NCBI GenBank assembly: GCA_023954355.1
Contig: JAMLID010000009.1
Span: 45,310 to 109,309 of the forward strand
Length of the DNA: 64,000 nucleotides
Source: Oligoflexia bacterium
GTDB taxonomy: Bacteria; Bdellovibrionota; UBA1018; CAIPTA01
Direction of reading: 5' to 3'
Shown: one piece after another, positions 44,542 through 53,136 of the stretch
Layout of the letters: each line of letters begins with the position of its first letter
Numbering within the stretch: the first letter of the stretch is position 1
The notes under the pieces: model-generated
Told to the model about the DNA's origin: nothing
What the model saw: the letters and a program-made list of their open reading frames with translations, nothing else
Database searches by the model: none
Program-made: the position numbers and the translations under genes

Positions 44542-44955
44542 ATGAAAGCTATTTTAACTGCACTAGTTCTTACATTTGGTTTACAAACTCATGCGAAGGC
44601 GAGCGTATGTATTGAGAAAATCCTAAAATTTAATCAATGGGAACAGGCTTCTCAAAGTCAGGTAGAATGCCTACTGAATGATGAAAATTTTTTACATGCA
44701 ACGAAAGAGCTTTGTAATAAGAAACGATCTGCACCATCTGAAATGTTTAAAAAATACTTAGCTGCGGAAGCAAAATATAATGAAATTATGGCTAAGCTTA
44801 GAGAGGTTCCAGTAGGAAGCCCAAAAATGAATGCGCTTGCGTATGAGCTTCGTCAAGCAGAAACAGATTGGATCATTTTCGGCTATAAGAATGAAGTTCA
44901 ATATATCCAATGGACTTATTTGCGAGATGCCGAAGCTAATTGTATACGACAATAA
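44542..44955 (+). CDS. Small secreted protein of unknown function
   Basis: A 137-residue protein with a signal peptide (cleavage around AKA near residue 20). The mature region is helical and charged with four Cys (VCIEK, VECLL, LCNKK, NCIRQ), probably two disulfides. AGGAG lies 8-9 nt before the ATG. Flanked by terminator and promoter sequences, it appears to be a single-gene unit. I recognise no family. Confidence 0.72.
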   Translation: MKAILTALVLTFGLQTHAKASVCIEKILKFNQWEQASQSQVECLLNDENFLHATKELCNKKRSAPSEMFKKYLAAEAKYNEIMAKLREVPVGSPKMNALAYELRQAETDWIIFGYKNEVQYIQWTYLRDAEANCIRQ

Positions 44956-45109
44956 GAGTACTAAGCCTTTTTTAGCTCAAGCATATTAATTACAAGACGT
45001 TTGTAAGAATGTGAACCATCCTATAAACAGATGCGCACAAAGAGTGCTGAGAAACGCAATCTTAATTATCTACACGGTGGAACTTAGGTTTTTTTAGAAT
45101 TTTTTTTTG

Positions 45110-45125
45110 ATAACTCTAGAGTTAT
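45110..45125. repeat. 16-bp perfect palindrome over the start codon of the gene at 45124
   Basis: ATAACTCTAGAGTTAT is a perfect palindrome that includes the first two bases of the ATG at 45124-45126. It follows a long T run. It could be an operator or an RNA hairpin hiding the start codon; no Shine-Dalgarno sequence is present. Confidence 0.5.
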
Positions 45126-46218
45126 GAAAACAAAATTAATTCTCTTTCTTGCACTTCTTTGTACAACTTTGGGCCTTTACATTAGCGCTATTTTTCCTTC
45201 TAAAGCAAAAGAGGCTGTCTTTATAGAGCAACCGATTAAGCGTACGCCGCCAAAAGTAGATAAAACACCAGAAAGAAGAAAGCAAAGCTCACAAGTAGCC
45301 TCTGCTCCAATACCTGTGAAGCAAGCTCTACTTAAGCCGAATCCATTGATTCAGGGAGTAGAAGCAAATTCGGTATGCGCTGCTGCTCAATTTACTGATT
45401 ATGAAAATTATTTAAACATGGATACTGTGGGAGATTTTATTCTTTATCATAACCCTGACTCAGAAGTTCGTGAGTTTTTTTCTGAAGTGGGTCCTTTAAG
45501 GAGAAAGTCTTCAAAAAAAATCAGTGATTGGAAAAATAAAGACTTTCAATTCATTTTTGCTCTACGAATGATGAATGACTCGAGCCTAGCTGAAAGTTCA
45601 AGGAATAAAGAAGAGGCTCACAAAATTTTTAAAAAATTATCAGAAGAAAATTCAGGAAGCCTTTTATATGCAATGGCAGTTATATATGCAGAAAAGAAAA
45701 TGGGATTAGAGACTAAAAAAATACTTGAGTCTGTTCGCGAGGCATCTAGAAAGTCTGGTTGGTCGCAGAGTGCTAACGATATTCTAAAAAGTATTCACCA
45801 GATTTCTTGGATGAGTCCAAAGCATCTAGTTGTGGTAAATAATATGCTTAGCATCGTGGATAATAAGATTTACGGTGATTTTTTTGAAACCGTTCGTTCT
45901 GCTATTAATGAAGTTGATGCTGTAGAACGAACTGCTTACGGGAATGAAATTGCAGAAACGATAGCAAGTGAACTTGTTCGATCACGTTCAGGGAATAGAT
46001 CGGGTGGATATTCGTGGGATCTTTTTTATTTTACTAGAGCTTTATTGAAAGATAATAAATTTCGTGGAGATGACTTTAATTCTAACTATCTAGAAAATCA
46101 GATTGATCCTACAGCAGCAAACTTACCGTATCGCCCCTATGTCGGAAAAGGTGATTGTAATGACGAGCGTGAGCGAATGTTAGAAAATTATTTTTACGAA
46201 AATCGCTCATTTTACTAA
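45124..46218 (+). CDS. Membrane-anchored or secreted helical protein of unknown function
   Basis: A 364-residue protein with an N-terminal hydrophobic segment (about 4-24) that may be an uncleaved anchor. A Pro/Lys-rich linker (about 30-75) is followed by a helical domain with features like TPR or Sel1 repeats (EEAHKIFKKLSEENSGSLLYAMAVIYAEKK). Two Cys (SVCAAAQ and GDCNDER) flank the domain. The ATG lies in a palindrome and lacks a ribosome-binding site. No family recognised. Confidence 0.68.
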   Translation: MKTKLILFLALLCTTLGLYISAIFPSKAKEAVFIEQPIKRTPPKVDKTPERRKQSSQVASAPIPVKQALLKPNPLIQGVEANSVCAAAQFTDYENYLNMDTVGDFILYHNPDSEVREFFSEVGPLRRKSSKKISDWKNKDFQFIFALRMMNDSSLAESSRNKEEAHKIFKKLSEENSGSLLYAMAVIYAEKKMGLETKKILESVREASRKSGWSQSANDILKSIHQISWMSPKHLVVVNNMLSIVDNKIYGDFFETVRSAINEVDAVERTAYGNEIAETIASELVRSRSGNRSGGYSWDLFYFTRALLKDNKFRGDDFNSNYLENQIDPTAANLPYRPYVGKGDCNDERERMLENYFYENRSFY

Positions 46219-46344
46219 CAGAAATCTCAAATAAGGCGAGTGCGAAGCGGCATACCATTGCTCATCGCGCAACGCGTAAGCTCTGGAAATCCTGTTTTTT
46301 TTTGCTCTCGGGTGTACACTATGGCGAGAAGGGAAGGGGCATCT

Positions 46345-47667
46345 ATGTCAGAACTTAGAGATGTGGTGATCGTGGATGGGGTAAGAACTCCGTTTGCCAA
46401 AGCAGGAACAAATTTTGCCAAAGTACGAGCGCATGAGCTTGGACGAGTAGCGATGCGCGAACTATTGGAGCGCTTAGAGATTGCCGACGGTAAGGGAGCA
46501 AAGGCAAGAGTAAAGGTAGATGAAGTTTGTATCGGTAACGTAGGATCACCTGAAGATGCGGCAAATATTTCTCGCGTGATTGCTATGCAGGCTGGATTAG
46601 ATAAATCGATTCCCGGTTATACGGTTCACAGAAACTGCGCGTCTGGTATGGAGGCTGTAGCCCAGGGTTGGCTGAAAATTGCTTCTGGCCAAGCCGAGGT
46701 AATGATGGTTGGTGGTGTAGAGAGCATGAGTGGAATGCCATTAATTTATCGCCCCGAAGCTGTAGACTTTTTTGCTCGTATGATGCGGATTAAAAGTCCA
46801 GTGCAAAAAATTATGGCACTTTTAAAGTTACCACTTGGAACACTTCTTAATCCGATTGTTGCTATTCAAGAGGGGCTAACAGATCCTTTTTGCGGAATGA
46901 ATATGGGACAAACCGCAGATCTTTTGGCAAAAGAGTTTCGGATCACACGAGAAGAACAAGACCAATTTGCCCTTGATTCACACCGCAAGGCTGTGGCTGC
47001 ACAAGAGAATGGAAAATTAGCAGAAGAGATTGTTCCTGTGCCAGTGCCAATGAAATATAAAGAAGTTGTTCGTGAAGATATTGGTCCAAGAAAAGAACAG
47101 TCTATGGAACAACTAAAAAAATTAAAGCCATATTTTGATCGAGTAAATGGCACTGTGACTGTAGGCAACGCCTGTGGAATCACCGACGGTGCAGCCTTTT
47201 TAGCGTTGATGACTAGAGAGCAAGCAAGAAATGCAGGCTATAAAATTTTAGGTAAAATCAGATCTGTGTCTTTTTCTGGGCATGAGCCAGAGAGAATGGG
47301 ACTTGGTCCTGTTTACGCTAGTCACTTGGCTCTGAAAAAAGCAGGCCTATCACTAAAGCAGATGGATGTGATTGAAGTAAACGAAGCATTTGCTGCTCAG
47401 GTTTTATCCGTAATGAAAGCCGCCGCATCGAAAGAATGGTGCCAGGAGAAGCTAGGAATAAGTGATGCCTTAGGAGAAATTGATCCCGCAAAATTGAATC
47501 CTAATGGAGGCGCAATTGCCATAGGGCATCCTGTGGGGTCAAGTGGAGCAAGAATTGTTCTAACGGCATTAAAAGAATTGAATAGAAGCGGAAAACAGTT
47601 TGGATTAGCAACCCTTTGTATTGGTGGTGGTCAAGGTGGGGCTGTAGTAGTTGAGCGGGAGGCGTAA
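46345..47667 (+). CDS. fadI: Acetyl-CoA acyltransferase (beta-oxidation thiolase, FadI-like)
   Basis: Thiolase cleaves 3-ketoacyl-CoA to acetyl-CoA and a shortened acyl-CoA. The ATG at 46345 (GGAAGGGG about 6 nt upstream) gives 440 residues; an ATG at 46321 would add eight. The active-site Cys is in HRNCASGMEA (near 95), the His in AIAIGHPVGSSG (near 394), and the second Cys in LCIGGGQGG near the end. The length matches FadI (436) rather than FadA (about 390). It is 1 bp before the fadJ start, so the pair is one unit encoding the trifunctional beta-oxidation system. It could also process acetoacetyl-CoA derived from lysine. Confidence 0.93.
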   Translation: MSELRDVVIVDGVRTPFAKAGTNFAKVRAHELGRVAMRELLERLEIADGKGAKARVKVDEVCIGNVGSPEDAANISRVIAMQAGLDKSIPGYTVHRNCASGMEAVAQGWLKIASGQAEVMMVGGVESMSGMPLIYRPEAVDFFARMMRIKSPVQKIMALLKLPLGTLLNPIVAIQEGLTDPFCGMNMGQTADLLAKEFRITREEQDQFALDSHRKAVAAQENGKLAEEIVPVPVPMKYKEVVREDIGPRKEQSMEQLKKLKPYFDRVNGTVTVGNACGITDGAAFLALMTREQARNAGYKILGKIRSVSFSGHEPERMGLGPVYASHLALKKAGLSLKQMDVIEVNEAFAAQVLSVMKAAASKEWCQEKLGISDALGEIDPAKLNPNGGAIAIGHPVGSSGARIVLTALKELNRSGKQFGLATLCIGGGQGGAVVVEREA

Positions 47668-49797
47668 ATGAATACAAAGAATTTTAAATTATTTGATCGT
47701 GGAGACTCTTGGTATGAGCTGTGTTTTGATCAACCAGACTCAAAAGCAAATGTTTTTACTGAGGAAGCTCTACGGGAGCTCGATAGCGTTACTGAAGAAC
47801 TAAGTAAACGTAAAGATATTATTGGTCTAGTGGTTACGAGTGCCAAGAAAGATATCTATATTGCTGGTGCTGATATTAATTTGATCAAAGACTTAGATAC
47901 AATTGATAAAGCTTTGACAGCTTGTTCTGCAGGTCAACAAATGATTCATCGGTTTTCAAAACTACCTTTTGAAACCGTGGCTGCCATAAGTGGTGCTTGT
48001 CTAGGAGGGGGATTCGAACTCGCCTTAGCCTGTAAAAAAAGAGTGGCAAGTGATGCAAGAGCTGTAAAAATTGGATTGCCCGAAGTGATGCTTGGTATTT
48101 TACCGGGGTTCGGTGGTTCTACTAGACTCCCTCGCTTAGTACCTCTGCCGACAGCACTAGATTTAATTCTTTCTGGAAAGCAAGTAGACGGTAAGCGCGC
48201 CTTTAAAATGGGAATAGTTGATGCGTTTCTTCCAGAGCAAGATTTTAATGAAAGAGCGATTGCTTGGGCTAAACAAAATATCAATCGCTCTGGTCGAAAT
48301 GTGCATACATTTATGACTCGTTTAATGGAAATGGTGCCTCTTAGAGGAGTGGTATTTTCACAAGCAAGAAAGCAAGTGATGAAAACAACCAAGGGGAAGT
48401 ATCCTGCGCCTTTAAAAATATTAGATCTTTTAGCTGAAATTCATGGCCTTCAAATGGATGAAGCTCTGAAAAGAGAGGCAAAAGCATTTTCTCAGTTAGC
48501 GGTTACTCCTATTTCAAAACGCTTGATAGAAATTTTTCAATTAACTGAAGGAGTTAAAAAAACCAATGGTGTTTCTGATGAGGTAAAAGCCACTAAGGTT
48601 GAGCGAGCAGGATTACTTGGCGCTGGAGTCATGGGTGGTGGAATCGCTTGGGCATTTGCGAATAAAGATATTCCCGTTCGAATGAAAGATCTTAATTGGG
48701 ATGGCATTCGTTTAGGTTATGAGCAGGCAGGAGAAAATTTTGGTTTTGCACTTAAAAAGAGAAAGCTTACGAAGCCACAGTTTTTAGGAAAAATGGGAAT
48801 GATCAGCGGTTCTTTAGATTATTCAGGTTTTCGCAATGTAGACGTTGTTGTTGAAGCTGTTGTAGAAAATATGGATGTAAAAAAGAAAGTCATGGCTGAG
48901 ACAGAAAAGTATATTTCAGAGAATTGTATTTTAGCTTCAAACACAAGTTCTCTTTCTATTACAGAAATGCAGTCGGCAGTGAGTCGCCCACAGAATGTTG
49001 GAGGACTACATTTTTTCAATCCCGTATCTCGAATGCCGTTAGTAGAGGTAATCGCGGGCGAAAAAACATCTAAAGAAACCGTAGCAACGCTCTTCGAATT
49101 ATCGAAAAAACTAGGAAAAACTCCTATCGTAGTAAAAGATGGACCAGGCTTTTTAGTGAATCGGTTGCTATTACCGTATATGAACGAAGCGCTCTTTCTA
49201 TATGAAGAAGGGGTCTCTATAGAAAGAATCGACCAAGTGATGCTTGATTTTGGTATGCCTATGGGTCCAATGCGCTTAGTGGACGAAGTGGGTATAGATG
49301 TCGCTGCAAAGGTAGCTAAAATTTTAAACCAAGCCTTTGGTGCAAGAGCTGAAGCTTCTCCTGTTTCAGAAGAAATAGTAAAGAGCGGTCGTTTAGGTAA
49401 GAAAAATGGAAAAGGTTTTTATAAATACGAAAACGGAAAACCTACAGCAGTTGATGAATCAATAGATGCACTTGTAAAAAGTCGTACTACAAAAAGTGCA
49501 AGATTGTCTGATCTAGATCTTGTAAAAAGAATGACTTATCCCATGATCAACGAAGCCGCCTTGGCTTTAGCTGAGGGAGTGGTGGCAACACCGGGAGAAG
49601 TAGACTTAGGAATGATTTTCGGCACAGGCTTTGCCCCGTTTCGAGGAGGGCTACTTCGCTATGCAGATAGTGAAGTCCCTCAACAGGTGGCAGAGGCTCT
49701 AGAAAAATTTTCTCAAGCAGGTGGTGGAGAACGATTAGCGCCAAACCAAGCGCTACGAGAAATTGCCAGAAAAGGATTTTTCTACTCTGGTCGTTGA
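47668..49797 (+). CDS. fadJ: Enoyl-CoA hydratase/3-hydroxyacyl-CoA dehydrogenase (FadJ-like)
   Basis: The 709-residue bifunctional protein joins an enoyl-CoA hydratase domain (about 1-200) to a 3-hydroxyacyl-CoA dehydrogenase domain (about 310-700). The hydratase has GACLGGGFELALA and the catalytic-Glu region GLPEVMLGILPGFGGSTRLP. The dehydrogenase has the Rossmann motif GAGVMGGGIAW (near 316), the catalytic His in HFFNPVSRMPLVEV (near 450) and NRLLLPYMNEA. GCGGGAGGCG precedes the ATG. With fadI directly upstream it forms the fatty-acid oxidation complex, and it could convert crotonyl-CoA from lysine breakdown as well. Confidence 0.94.
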   Translation: MNTKNFKLFDRGDSWYELCFDQPDSKANVFTEEALRELDSVTEELSKRKDIIGLVVTSAKKDIYIAGADINLIKDLDTIDKALTACSAGQQMIHRFSKLPFETVAAISGACLGGGFELALACKKRVASDARAVKIGLPEVMLGILPGFGGSTRLPRLVPLPTALDLILSGKQVDGKRAFKMGIVDAFLPEQDFNERAIAWAKQNINRSGRNVHTFMTRLMEMVPLRGVVFSQARKQVMKTTKGKYPAPLKILDLLAEIHGLQMDEALKREAKAFSQLAVTPISKRLIEIFQLTEGVKKTNGVSDEVKATKVERAGLLGAGVMGGGIAWAFANKDIPVRMKDLNWDGIRLGYEQAGENFGFALKKRKLTKPQFLGKMGMISGSLDYSGFRNVDVVVEAVVENMDVKKKVMAETEKYISENCILASNTSSLSITEMQSAVSRPQNVGGLHFFNPVSRMPLVEVIAGEKTSKETVATLFELSKKLGKTPIVVKDGPGFLVNRLLLPYMNEALFLYEEGVSIERIDQVMLDFGMPMGPMRLVDEVGIDVAAKVAKILNQAFGARAEASPVSEEIVKSGRLGKKNGKGFYKYENGKPTAVDESIDALVKSRTTKSARLSDLDLVKRMTYPMINEAALALAEGVVATPGEVDLGMIFGTGFAPFRGGLLRYADSEVPQQVAEALEKFSQAGGGERLAPNQALREIARKGFFYSGR

Positions 49798-49820
49798 TCT
49801 AAGTAGATAAGGAGACCCAT

Positions 49821-51041
49821 TTGAGCTTAGCTTCTTTCATTGGCCTTCGCTATTTACGTGCAAAGAAGGCCAATGCTTTTTTATCTCTTATTACTTTTTT
49901 ATCAGTCGCTGGAGTAGCGCTTGGAGTTTCAACTTTAATCGTAACTTTATCGGTAATGGATGGATTCGAAGGCGCTCTAAAGGGGAGACTGGCGTTAGGA
50001 GATTTTCATATTTTAGTCAATCGCTCGGCAGAAGAAGTCGACCCATATTTTACTTTTGAGTCACAGCAGGTTAGCCGTCTCTATTCACTATCTTCTGATA
50101 TTTTATCTGTGAACCCCGTGCTTACCACAGAGGCAATTTTACGAAGCGATAAAAAAGTAGCGGGCATAAGCTTCAGAGGTATTAATGAAAGCCATGCACA
50201 GAGTTTAGTAAATACACTTGTAGAGGCGCGTGAAGGTGGTAGAGCTTTAACAAAAAGCGGAGTATGGCTTGGGCAAGAGCTTGCGATTAATTTAAATATT
50301 TTGCCGGGAGATAAGGTCCAAATTATTTCTCCCATTGAAACAGAAGGGCCATTTGAAAGCGTCCCTAAGGTTCGTGTTTTTCAAGTGGATGGAATCTTTG
50401 AATCTGGGCTTCCAGAAAAAGATTTGCATACAATCTATGGTTCTATAGAGGCGGTTAGAGAGTTTTTAGGAAAACCAAATCAAGTAAATCGAATAGAAAT
50501 TAGTGTTCGTGATTATACGAGAAGCGAAAACTCAGGTAACCTTATTCGCGAAGAACTTGGTACGCAATTCTTAACTAAAGACTGGAACCAACTAAATGCG
50601 CATCTATTTGCTTCTTTAAAACTAGAGAGAATTACTATGTTTGTGATTCTCACCATGATTATTTTAGTGGCAAGTTTTAATATTGTGACTTCTTTAAGAA
50701 TGACAGTAATAGAAAAACGAAAAGAAATTGCTATTTTGCAAGCCATGGGAGCAAGCTCAAGACAAATCGGAAATATTTTTCTCTATCAAGGCCTCGTCAT
50801 TGGTAACGTGGGGGCTTTTATAGGATTAATTTTAGGCCTTGCCGTGGTGGGATTATTAGCTTTTTACCCAGTGGTGCAGTTACCGGATATTTTCTTCGAT
50901 AGAACATTGCCAGTTAAAATCTCTCCATTCTTTATTTTGGGTGTCGCGCTGACTGCTGTTATAATAGTAGTGGTAGCTGCGTTTTTTCCTGCGAGAGCGG
51001 CAGCAAAAGTGCCGCCACTAGAAGGGATTCGTAATATATGA
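49821..51041 (+). CDS. LolC/LolE-family lipoprotein-releasing permease
   Basis: The 406-residue protein starts at TTG 49821 with AAGGAG 6 nt upstream. It has one N-terminal membrane helix (about 22-45), a large periplasmic MacB-type domain, and three C-terminal helices of the FtsX fold (about 270-400), with the conserved EKRKEIAILQAMGAS coupling segment. It begins SLASFIGLRYLRAKK, typical of LolC/E. In the Lol system it would extract lipoproteins with the ATPase LolD; no lolD lies next to it. A single LolC/E-type gene may form a homodimer (LolF-like). Confidence 0.9.
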   Translation: MSLASFIGLRYLRAKKANAFLSLITFLSVAGVALGVSTLIVTLSVMDGFEGALKGRLALGDFHILVNRSAEEVDPYFTFESQQVSRLYSLSSDILSVNPVLTTEAILRSDKKVAGISFRGINESHAQSLVNTLVEAREGGRALTKSGVWLGQELAINLNILPGDKVQIISPIETEGPFESVPKVRVFQVDGIFESGLPEKDLHTIYGSIEAVREFLGKPNQVNRIEISVRDYTRSENSGNLIREELGTQFLTKDWNQLNAHLFASLKLERITMFVILTMIILVASFNIVTSLRMTVIEKRKEIAILQAMGASSRQIGNIFLYQGLVIGNVGAFIGLILGLAVVGLLAFYPVVQLPDIFFDRTLPVKISPFFILGVALTAVIIVVVAAFFPARAAAKVPPLEGIRNI

Positions 51042-51886
51042 TTTTTTTGATTCAGTTGTTTTTTTCGATCCTAGTATTTGCTCAAGGAGAACTTACGACC
51101 CCACTTAAGCATCCCATAGTGCTTGTACATGGAGCCACTTATGGCGGTGCAAGTTTGAAAATTGGATTTTTAAATTTTGGAGATTATTTTGAAAAAATTC
51201 CAGCGTTTTTATCTCAAGCGGGAACAACTGTAAAAATTGCAGACCTACCAACTGATGTAGGAATAGGTGAGAGAGCAGCGGTTTTACAATCATTTCTAAA
51301 GTCAGAATTCAAAAATACAAAAGTAAATATTATAGCCCATTCTCTTGGAGGATTAGATGCGCGCTATGCTGCTACAGTTTTGCGTTCACCAAATATTTTA
51401 TCTATTACCACAATAGGCACCCCTCATAGGGGAACTCCCTTAGCCGATTGGGGGGTAAATCAAATGAAGAATGAAGGGTTGTGGTATTATTTTTTTCTTC
51501 TCTTGGGTTATGACTTAAAGGGCAGAAGATTTTTACCTGAGCTTGCTACTGAATATATGCAAAAAACGTTTAATCCTAAGGTTCCTAATCGCGCAGATAT
51601 TCAATATTTTTCTGTTCGCACAAAGGCTTCTTTCAAGAAAAAATCGATGAGTCGATTGCTTTGGTTTACTTCTCGCTGGGTAGAAAGCGATGGAAGTATA
51701 AAAAACGGTGAACATGACGGATTGGTTCCCTTTGAGTCTCAGGGGTGGGGAAAAATATTACTAAATATGGAATTAGACCATTTAGCGCAGATGAATCATC
51801 ACGAGTGGCGCGGCAAAAACTTCGAGAAAGAGTCTTTGGCTATGTATAAGGGCATCTATACGAATCTATTAGATTCAGGCCTATAA
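51038..51886 (+). CDS. Secreted triacylglycerol lipase/esterase
   Basis: A 282-residue protein with a signal peptide (cleavage after FAQ near residue 16) and an alpha/beta-hydrolase domain of the Pseudomonas lipase type: PIVLVHGATYGG (oxyanion region near 26), the nucleophile elbow AHSLGGLDARY (Ser near 103), TIGTPHRGTPLAD, and a C-terminal catalytic His candidate in LDHLAQMNHHEW; the acid is likely the Asp in EHDGLVPFESQ. The ATG overlaps the end of the permease gene by 4 bp. Secreted lipase would help use host or prey lipids, and the fad genes lie just upstream. Confidence 0.88.
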   Translation: MIFLIQLFFSILVFAQGELTTPLKHPIVLVHGATYGGASLKIGFLNFGDYFEKIPAFLSQAGTTVKIADLPTDVGIGERAAVLQSFLKSEFKNTKVNIIAHSLGGLDARYAATVLRSPNILSITTIGTPHRGTPLADWGVNQMKNEGLWYYFFLLLGYDLKGRRFLPELATEYMQKTFNPKVPNRADIQYFSVRTKASFKKKSMSRLLWFTSRWVESDGSIKNGEHDGLVPFESQGWGKILLNMELDHLAQMNHHEWRGKNFEKESLAMYKGIYTNLLDSGL

Positions 51887-51995
51887 CCGACCTAGTTGAT
51901 AGTACGAAAATCTGCTTTCTTCGTCTTTTCAGTTGGGACTTGCGTAAGTAGGCATACGCTGGTAGATCTCTAACGTAAGCTAAGAGGAGAATTTT

Positions 51996-52208
51996 ATGTT
52001 TGGACTCAGTATAGGACATCTCGTTATCGTGCTAGTAGTAGTGCTGTTATTTGGTTCTAGAAGACTGCCTGAGTTGGGATCTGCTCTTGGTAAAGGAATG
52101 CGTGCCTTTAAAAAAGGCCTTTCTGGTGAAGAAGAATTAGAAGCTTCTGAGGGGCATAAAGAGCTAAAAAAGCCCAAAGATCCAGATGAGGTCTTGCCTC
52201 CTAAATAG
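51996..52208 (+). CDS. tatA: Sec-independent translocase subunit TatA
   Basis: A 70-residue protein with one N-terminal membrane helix (about 3-20), the hinge FGSRRLPELGSALGKGMRAF, an amphipathic helix and an acidic/Lys-rich tail ending in PPK. This is the TatA/TatE pattern; TatB is usually longer. AAGAGGAG precedes the ATG by 7 nt. tatB and tatC are not in the window, as is common when tatA is solitary. Confidence 0.93.
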   Translation: MFGLSIGHLVIVLVVVLLFGSRRLPELGSALGKGMRAFKKGLSGEEELEASEGHKELKKPKDPDEVLPPK

Positions 52209-52273
52209 TTAATAAAATCAATAATTTAAAGTAAAAAGCTCAAGTTGTTTCTTGCCGTTGTCGATAAGAATTT

Positions 52274-52408
52274 GTGAAGCTTAAAGCAATTTATTTTTTG
52301 AACTCACTTGCCGTAGGCCTTTTTTTGGCTGCATGTATTCTTTGTGCAAACCAAGTGATTTCTAATCCTACGCTAGATCGTCAACCTGCACAGCTAAGCA
52401 AGCCATAA
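52274..52408 (+). CDS. Possible 44-residue lipoprotein or membrane peptide
   Basis: A GTG-started frame gives a basic N-terminus (MKLKAIYF), a hydrophobic core and LAAC, a good lipobox at residues 18-21, followed by a short polar tail ending LSKP. The layout is that of a small entericidin-like lipoprotein. The ribosome-binding site is weak, and the frame is too short for coding statistics. It lies in the 355-bp gap between tatA and the next gene, where nothing else but a TTAGCT/AGCTAA hairpin (52503-52520) is seen. Confidence 0.4.
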   Translation: MKLKAIYFLNSLAVGLFLAACILCANQVISNPTLDRQPAQLSKP

Positions 52409-52563
52409 AATAATTTCGTTTTTTTGTGTAAAAATTTATAAGGTCTAGGCTTTTACAGGTACTCACTAAGTTAAACTTCTCTTTCATTTGTAGGTAAGTT
52501 TTTAGCTCAGAATAGCTAAGTTTCTTTGGGTATTTTTTTTCTTCTTTGCATTACAATATTCAG

Positions 52564-53136
52564 ATGAAATACCTGCGAAAGTTAAGCCTTGTTTGCCTAT
52601 TGCTTTTATTAGCATCAGCTAAAATAGATGATAATTACGATGAGCAGAAAATTTCAGATCGGATTGATAAAGAAGTTCCAGTTCTAATGAAAATTTTAGA
52701 AAACCCGAAATTGATAGAGAAAATTAAATCTCAAAACGAATCGCTACCTAAGATTTTACATATTGTGAGTAATAAAAACTGGAAGAACTATAATGGTAGT
52801 AGCGATGTGATAAAGTTTCTGGAAAAAAACGAATTAGCCAAAGAACTAAGAGAGCTAATGCCTTTTTATGTATCAGAGTTTTTTGTATCAGATATGAATG
52901 GAAAAAAAGTATTATTTTTCGAAAAAACAACATGGTTTGATCATTCAAAATTAGAAAAATATTTAGTGCCCAAAAAAGGATCCATATGGAAGGGTAAAAT
53001 GGAGAGAGACGAGTCTTCTGGAATTCATCAAGTACAAGTGGGACTTCCAGTTCGAGACAAAAACAAGATTATCGGAGTAGCTACGTTTGGATTATCGATA
53101 GTTCGCTTAGAGGATACGATTGAAAGCACTCATTGA
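52564..53136 (+). CDS. Secreted sensor-like protein with a Cache/PAS-like domain
   Basis: The ATG at 52564 is chosen; a TTG at 52546 would place six polar residues before the signal peptide. The 190-residue product has a signal peptide and a domain ending QVQVGLPVRDKNKIIGVATFGLSI. That ending is typical of the last strands of periplasmic Cache-type sensor domains, where a small ligand is read. It overlaps the histidine kinase gene by 17 bp, so it is probably a separate periplasmic ligand-sensing partner of that kinase. No ribosome-binding site is obvious; TACAAT at 52552-52557 could be a -10 giving a nearly leaderless message. Confidence 0.7.
   Translation: MKYLRKLSLVCLLLLLASAKIDDNYDEQKISDRIDKEVPVLMKILENPKLIEKIKSQNESLPKILHIVSNKNWKNYNGSSDVIKFLEKNELAKELRELMPFYVSEFFVSDMNGKKVLFFEKTTWFDHSKLEKYLVPKKGSIWKGKMERDESSGIHQVQVGLPVRDKNKIIGVATFGLSIVRLEDTIESTH

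Noticed and set aside
46240..46344. Upstream extension of the thiolase
   Set aside because: Residues do not resemble the family, and a strong GGAAGGGG site precedes the ATG at 46345.
47946..48392. Antisense reading frames inside fadJ, fadI, rho and prfA
   Set aside because: They have no SD, no family motifs and lie opposite well-supported genes.
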